Part shown: positions 6,262-9,764 of the stretch, one piece after another | Position numbering within the stretch: the first letter of the stretch is position 1 | How the letters are laid out: the number at the start of each line of letters is the position of its first letter | NCBI GenBank assembly: GCA_020056155.1 | Contig: JAGVII010000592.1 | Coordinates: 1 to 9,764 of the forward strand | DNA length: 9,764 bases | DNA from: Afipia sp. | GTDB lineage: Bacteria; Pseudomonadota; Alphaproteobacteria; Rhizobiales; Xanthobacteraceae | Reading direction: 5' to 3' | The notes under the pieces: generated by a model | What the model was told of the DNA's origin: nothing | The model's database searches: none | What the model saw: only the letters and a program-made list of their open reading frames with translations | Made by a program: the position numbers and the translations under genes

Positions 6262-6390
6262 ATGGCAAACGAAAAAGGCCCCAACATCAAGAAGAAGCAG
6301 AAGTGCAAGAACTGCGAAGGCAAAGGGTTGGTGAAGAAGGGCGACAAGGTTCTCACATGCCAGCGCTGCAAAGGGAGCGGGGTGAGGTAG
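6262..6390 (+). CDS. 42-aa DnaJ-type zinc-finger mini-protein
   Basis: This tiny basic protein has two CxxCxGxG motifs, CKNCEGKG at 15-22 and CQRCKGSG at 33-40, separated by a 10-residue lysine-rich turn. That is exactly one zinc module of the DnaJ cysteine-rich domain, so it should bind one zinc ion through C15, C18, C33 and C36. There is no J domain or substrate-binding domain. The start at 6262 has AGGA 6 bases upstream, and the stop lies right after the second motif. The product may act as a small chaperone-like or RNA-binding zinc protein, but no function can be assigned. It converges on uvrA, 44 bases away, and no terminator hairpin is evident between them. Confidence 0.85.
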   Translation: MANEKGPNIKKKQKCKNCEGKGLVKKGDKVLTCQRCKGSGVR

Positions 6391-6434
6391 TCACCCGCTC
6401 GAAATAATGCGCTCTGCAAACGAGTATCTTTCGC

Positions 6435-9419
6435 CTATTCCGCTGCCTCTTCGGCATCGCGGATCTTCCCGGCGCGGCCTTTCTTCAGGACTGGCGCAAG
6501 GAACTTGCCGGTATAGCTGCGCGGTGCCTTGACGATATCTTCGGGCGGCCCCCACGCGACGATCTCACCGCCGCCGTCGCCACCCTCCGGACCGAGATCG
6601 ATCACCCAGTCGGCAGTCTTGATGACCTCGAGATTGTGCTCGATCACCACCACGCTGTTGCCTTGAGCCACCAACTCGTGAAGCACCTCAAGCAGCTTGG
6701 CGACGTCGTGGAAGTGCAATCCCGTGGTCGGCTCATCGAGGATGTAGAGCGTGCGGCCGGTTGCGCGCTTGCTGAGTTCCTTGGCGAGCTTCACGCGCTG
6801 GGCTTCGCCGCCGGAGAGCGTCGTCGCCTGTTGGCCGACATGGATATAGCCGAGGCCGACGCGCTGCAGGGTCCTGAAGGTTTCGCGGACGCGCGGCACC
6901 GCCTTGAAGAAGTCTGCGGCCTCATCGACCGTCATGTCGAGTACGTCCGCGATGGACTTGCCCTTGAACAGGACATCCAGCGTCTCGCGGTTGTAGCGCT
7001 TGCCTTTGCAAGTGTCGCACGTGACGTAGACATCCGGCAAGAAGTGCATTTCGATCTTGATCAGGCCGTCGCCCTGGCAGGCCTCGCAGCGTCCGCCCTT
7101 CACGTTGAACGAAAAGCGCCCCGGCTCGTAGCCACGTGCTTTTGATTCCGGCAGGCCCGCGAACCATTCGCGGATCGGTGTGAACGCGCCGGTGTAAGTC
7201 GCAGGGTTTGAGCGCGGCGTGCGGCCGATCGGCGACTGGTCGATGTCGATGATCTTGTCGATATGCTCCAGGCCTTCGATGCGGTCGTGCGGAGCGGGGC
7301 CCTCGGATGCATTGTTAAGCTTGCGTGCGATAGCCTTGTACAGCGTATCGATCAGCAATGTGGACTTGCCGCCACCCGAGACGCCGGTGACGCAGGTGAA
7401 CAGTCCGAGCGGGATTTCGGCCGATACATTCTTGAGATTGTTGCCGCGCGCGTTGATGACCTTGATAGTGCGGCGATGATTGGGCGGCCGCCGTTCGGGA
7501 ATCGGCACGAACATTTCGCCGGTCAAATACTTTCCCGTCATCGAGTTCGGGTTGTTCTTCACCTGCTGCGGCGTTCCTTGGGCGACGATGTTGCCGCCGT
7601 TCACGCCGGCACCGGGGCCGACGTCCACAACGTAGTCGGCGGTCTCGATGGCGTCCTCGTCATGTTCGACGACGATGACGGTGTTGCCGAGATCGCGCAG
7701 CCGCCGCAGGGTTTCGAGCAGCCGTGCGTTATCACGCTGGTGCAGGCCGATCGACGGCTCATCTAGCACATACAGGACTCCGGTCAGGCCGGAGCCGATT
7801 TGCGATGCAAGGCGAATGCGCTGGCTTTCGCCGCCGGACAGCGTGCCTGATGCGCGCGCCAGCGTGAGATAATTCAGGCAGACGTCGAGCAGGAACGACA
7901 GCCGTTCGCGAATTTCCTTCAAAATCCGCGCCGCGATTTCGTTCTGCTGCTTGTTGAGTTGCTTCGGAACAGTCTCGAACCATTCACCCGCGCGCATCAC
8001 CGAGAGCTCGGAAATCTCGCCGATATGCTTGCCGCCGATCTTAACGCACAGGGCTTCTGGTTTCAGGCGGTGGCCGTGACAGGATTCGCAGGGAACGTCG
8101 CTGAAATATTTGCCAAGCTCTTCGCGCGCCCACTCGCTTTCGGTTTCGCGAAAGCGGCGTTCGATATTGGTAACCACGCCCTCGAACGGCTTCTTGGTGT
8201 CGTAAGACCGAACGCCGTCCTCGTAGGAGAACTTGATCTCGTCGTCGCCCGAGCCGAACAGGATTGCGTCCCTGGTTTTCTTCGGCAGGTCTTTCCACTT
8301 GGTGTCGAGGGTGAACTTGTAGAACTTGCCAAGCGCCTGCAGCGTCTGCACATAATAAGGAGACGAGGATTTCGCCCATGGCGCAATTGCGCCCTTGCGC
8401 AGCGTCGCTTCCTTGTCCGGAATCACGAGTTCGGCGTCGATATGCTGTTCGACGCCGAGGCCGCCGCACTTCGGGCATGCGCCGTAGGGATTATTGAACG
8501 AGAACAGCCGCGGTTCGATTTCCGGGATCGTAAAGCCGGAGACCGGGCAGGCAAATTTCTCCGAAAACAGAATCCGCTCGGGTCCGCTTTTGTCGTGGAT
8601 CTTGGCGGTTTTCTTTTCGGATTTTTTCTCCGGGACAGATTCGGCTCCGGAGGGGGCATCGGCGAACTCAACGACGGCCAGTCCTTCGGCGAGCTTCAGC
8701 GCGGTCTCGAAAGATTCAGCCAGGCGCTGCGCGATATCTGCGCGCACGACGATGCGATCCACCACCACGTCGATATCGTGGGGAAATTTCTTGTCGAGAG
8801 CCGGCGCATCGGCCAGCTCATAGAACTTTCCGTCGATCTTGACCCGCTGAAAGCCCTTCTTGAGATACTCAGCGAGTTCCTTTTTGTATTCGCCCTTGCG
8901 GCCGCGCACGACGGGCGCGAGCAGATAAAGGCGGGTGCCTTCGGGAATCGTCAGAACCCGATCGACCATCTGCGAGACGATCTGGCTTTCGATGGGGAGG
9001 CCTGTTGCCGGCGAATAGGGAATGCCGACGCGCGCCCACAACAGGCGCATATAGTCGTAAATTTCGGTGACCGTTCCGACCGTCGAGCGCGGATTTTTCG
9101 AGGTGGTTTTTTGCTCGATGGAAATGGCCGGTGACAGCCCGTCGATCTGATCGACGTCCGGCTTTTGCATCATTTCCAGAAACTGGCGGGCATAGGCCGA
9201 CAGCGATTCGACGTAGCGGCGCTGACCTTCCGCATAGATGGTGTCGAAGGCGAGGGAGGACTTCCCCGAACCGGACAGCCCGGTGAAAACCACCAGCTTG
9301 TCGCGCGGAATCTCGAGGTCGATGTTCTTGAGATTGTGCTCGCGCGCGCCGCGAATCGTAATCGCTCGCATGCTCGATGCAGCGGTTGTTTTACGGCTTG
9401 ACTTGATAACTTCGTCCAT
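6435..9419 (-). CDS. uvrA: UvrA, excinuclease ABC subunit A
   Basis: UvrA is the dimeric damage-sensing ATPase of nucleotide excision repair that loads UvrB onto lesions. The 994-residue product has the full domain order. Walker A1 is GLSGSGKS (47-54), followed by the UvrB- and DNA-binding insertions, then signature I LSGGESQR (527-534) and Walker B1 [10 protein letters not shown] (551-560). Walker A2 is GVSGGGKST (679-687), with signature [10 protein letters not shown] (868-875) and Walker B2 [10 protein letters not shown] (893-902). Zinc pairs are C315/C318, C444/C447, C778/C781 and C801/C804. The first Zn-1 pair is reduced to C291-x-x-S294. A lysine-rich insert lies at about 256-276. The start at 9419 (MDEVIK) is chosen because the open frame to 9563 would contain the LexA box and does not look like the family; the ribosome binding site is weak. 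It belongs to the SOS regulon by its upstream box. Confidence 0.97.
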   Translation of the reverse strand: MDEVIKSSRKTTAASSMRAITIRGAREHNLKNIDLEIPRDKLVVFTGLSGSGKSSLAFDTIYAEGQRRYVESLSAYARQFLEMMQKPDVDQIDGLSPAISIEQKTTSKNPRSTVGTVTEIYDYMRLLWARVGIPYSPATGLPIESQIVSQMVDRVLTIPEGTRLYLLAPVVRGRKGEYKKELAEYLKKGFQRVKIDGKFYELADAPALDKKFPHDIDVVVDRIVVRADIAQRLAESFETALKLAEGLAVVEFADAPSGAESVPEKKSEKKTAKIHDKSGPERILFSEKFACPVSGFTIPEIEPRLFSFNNPYGACPKCGGLGVEQHIDAELVIPDKEATLRKGAIAPWAKSSSPYYVQTLQALGKFYKFTLDTKWKDLPKKTRDAILFGSGDDEIKFSYEDGVRSYDTKKPFEGVVTNIERRFRETESEWAREELGKYFSDVPCESCHGHRLKPEALCVKIGGKHIGEISELSVMRAGEWFETVPKQLNKQQNEIAARILKEIRERLSFLLDVCLNYLTLARASGTLSGGESQRIRLASQIGSGLTGVLYVLDEPSIGLHQRDNARLLETLRRLRDLGNTVIVVEHDEDAIETADYVVDVGPGAGVNGGNIVAQGTPQQVKNNPNSMTGKYLTGEMFVPIPERRPPNHRRTIKVINARGNNLKNVSAEIPLGLFTCVTGVSGGGKSTLLIDTLYKAIARKLNNASEGPAPHDRIEGLEHIDKIIDIDQSPIGRTPRSNPATYTGAFTPIREWFAGLPESKARGYEPGRFSFNVKGGRCEACQGDGLIKIEMHFLPDVYVTCDTCKGKRYNRETLDVLFKGKSIADVLDMTVDEAADFFKAVPRVRETFRTLQRVGLGYIHVGQQATTLSGGEAQRVKLAKELSKRATGRTLYILDEPTTGLHFHDVAKLLEVLHELVAQGNSVVVIEHNLEVIKTADWVIDLGPEGGDGGGEIVAWGPPEDIVKAPRSYTGKFLAPVLKKGRAGKIRDAEEAAE

Positions 9420-9519
9420 GAGGGATTTCCGGTGGCACGTTGTGCGCAACAAGGGCGCTGTCCCCGGAAAACGTGATGACCGTTCGCCGGTTTTCTTGTC
9501 GATCAGATTCCTGTCCGCA

Positions 9520-9534
9520 GAACATAGTGAGAAC
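9520..9534 (-). promoter_or_regulatory. LexA (SOS) box of uvrA
   Basis: On the minus strand the sequence is GTTCTCACTATGTTC, an exact GTTC-N7-GTTC, the alphaproteobacterial LexA operator. It ends 100 bases before the uvrA ATG. A possible -10 TATGTT (9521-9526) lies inside it, with TGGAAG (9544-9549) 17 bases upstream as a poor -35, so bound LexA would block the promoter. The box is read directly; the promoter is tentative. Confidence 0.88.
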
Positions 9535-9624
9535 GTAGCCGGACTTCCAGCCCTGTTCTTCATCCATCAACTGTTTGCTGCCTGAGCGGGATGTGGGGAA
9601 TATAGGGACGTGATCGGCAAACAA

Positions 9625-9650
9625 AAAGGCCGGCTCAAGAGCCGGCCTTT
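9625..9650 (-). terminator. Rho-independent terminator of the outer-membrane protein gene
   Basis: An 8-bp perfect GC stem (9628-9635 with 9640-9647), extended by three A-T pairs on the outside, has a 4-nt loop. On the minus strand it runs into TTTTTG, 34 bases past the beta-barrel gene's stop. It insulates uvrA from read-through. It could also work weakly on the plus strand. Confidence 0.88.
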
Positions 9651-9683
9651 CCGTGTTCCTGAGAAGCTCAGGTCAAACGAAGC

Positions 9684-9764
9684 TTAGTACTTCGCGACGA
9701 CCGGGCCACCCCAGTTGAAGCGGTAGTTGACGCCAACCTTCACAGTGTGGAGGTCGTCCTTGTA
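9684..9764 (-). CDS. Outer-membrane beta-barrel protein, C-terminal 26 residues only
   Basis: The frame enters from the right edge and ends at TAA 9684-9686. The last residues alternate polar and hydrophobic, HTVKVGVNYRFNWGGPVVAKY, as in a terminal barrel strand. The NYRFNWGGPVVAKY ending is typical of the small Omp25/RopB-type opacity porins of Bradyrhizobium and relatives, in which YRFNW lies in the final strand. These proteins sit in the outer membrane; most have no assigned substrate. The strong terminator just downstream fits a highly expressed gene. The N-terminal part, including the signal peptide, is outside the window, so the exact subfamily cannot be fixed. Confidence 0.8.
   Translation of the reverse strand, partial: YKDDLHTVKVGVNYRFNWGGPVVAKY

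Noticed and set aside
7959..9134. Long plus-strand open frame (391 codons) opposite uvrA
   Set aside because: It is antisense to the conserved uvrA body, has no ribosome binding site or recognisable domain, and is explained by GC-rich codon bias.
1..9764. CRISPR arrays, tRNA or rRNA genes, insertion-sequence ends
   Set aside because: I looked for regularly spaced direct repeats, tRNA T-loop/D-loop signatures and transposase motifs by eye and found none.

Overview
The window looks like chromosome of an alphaproteobacterium of the Bradyrhizobium / Afipia / Rhodopseudomonas type (Nitrobacteraceae). The reasons are a GC-rich composition, an alphaproteobacterial UvrA with a GTTC-N7-GTTC LexA box, a small DUF1127 protein, a DUF3597 gene, SPW-repeat and CG-type GNAT proteins, and the tail of a rhizobial outer-membrane beta-barrel protein ending NWGGPVVAKY. 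The family calls come from reading the translations; no database search was run. I see no tRNA, rRNA, CRISPR array or insertion sequence.

Layout. 1-1170 (minus): trmFO, the folate-dependent tRNA m5U54 methyltransferase, cut by the left edge of the window. 1302-1454 (minus): a 50-residue DUF1127 protein with a strong ribosome binding site and a dyad-bearing promoter region. 1455-1815: an AT-richer non-coding stretch. 1816-3454 (plus): a likely two-gene copper-handling operon with its own TATAAT promoter and terminator. Its first gene is a small membrane-anchored Cys/His protein (DUF2946-like). Its second is an exported fusion of a YcnI (DUF1775) domain, a Met/His linker and a PCuAC copper-chaperone domain.

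3574-4624 is an eroded stretch. It holds a patatin-like phospholipase pseudogene (minus) in which the N-terminal and C-terminal ends have been joined out of frame by a large internal deletion. About 400 bp without a credible gene follow. Next comes a DUF3597 gene (plus) interrupted at codon 17 by a TAA where a CAA is expected. 4758-5340 (minus) holds two tandem small GNAT paralogues that are about 50% identical. 5594-6001 (plus) is an SPW-repeat membrane protein, and 6262-6390 (plus) is a 42-residue protein with two DnaJ-type CxxCxGxG zinc motifs.

6435-9419 (minus): full-length uvrA, the damage-recognition ATPase of nucleotide excision repair, under a textbook LexA box at 9520-9534. 9684-9764 (minus): the last 26 codons of an outer-membrane beta-barrel protein, followed by a strong terminator that separates it from uvrA.

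The genes are mostly independent housekeeping or stress units. The one visible functional module is the copper pair at 1931-3400. The most informative oddities are the two decaying genes side by side, the metal-binding linker in the YcnI-PCuAC fusion, and the LexA box lying inside the longest possible uvrA reading frame, which argues for the shorter start.
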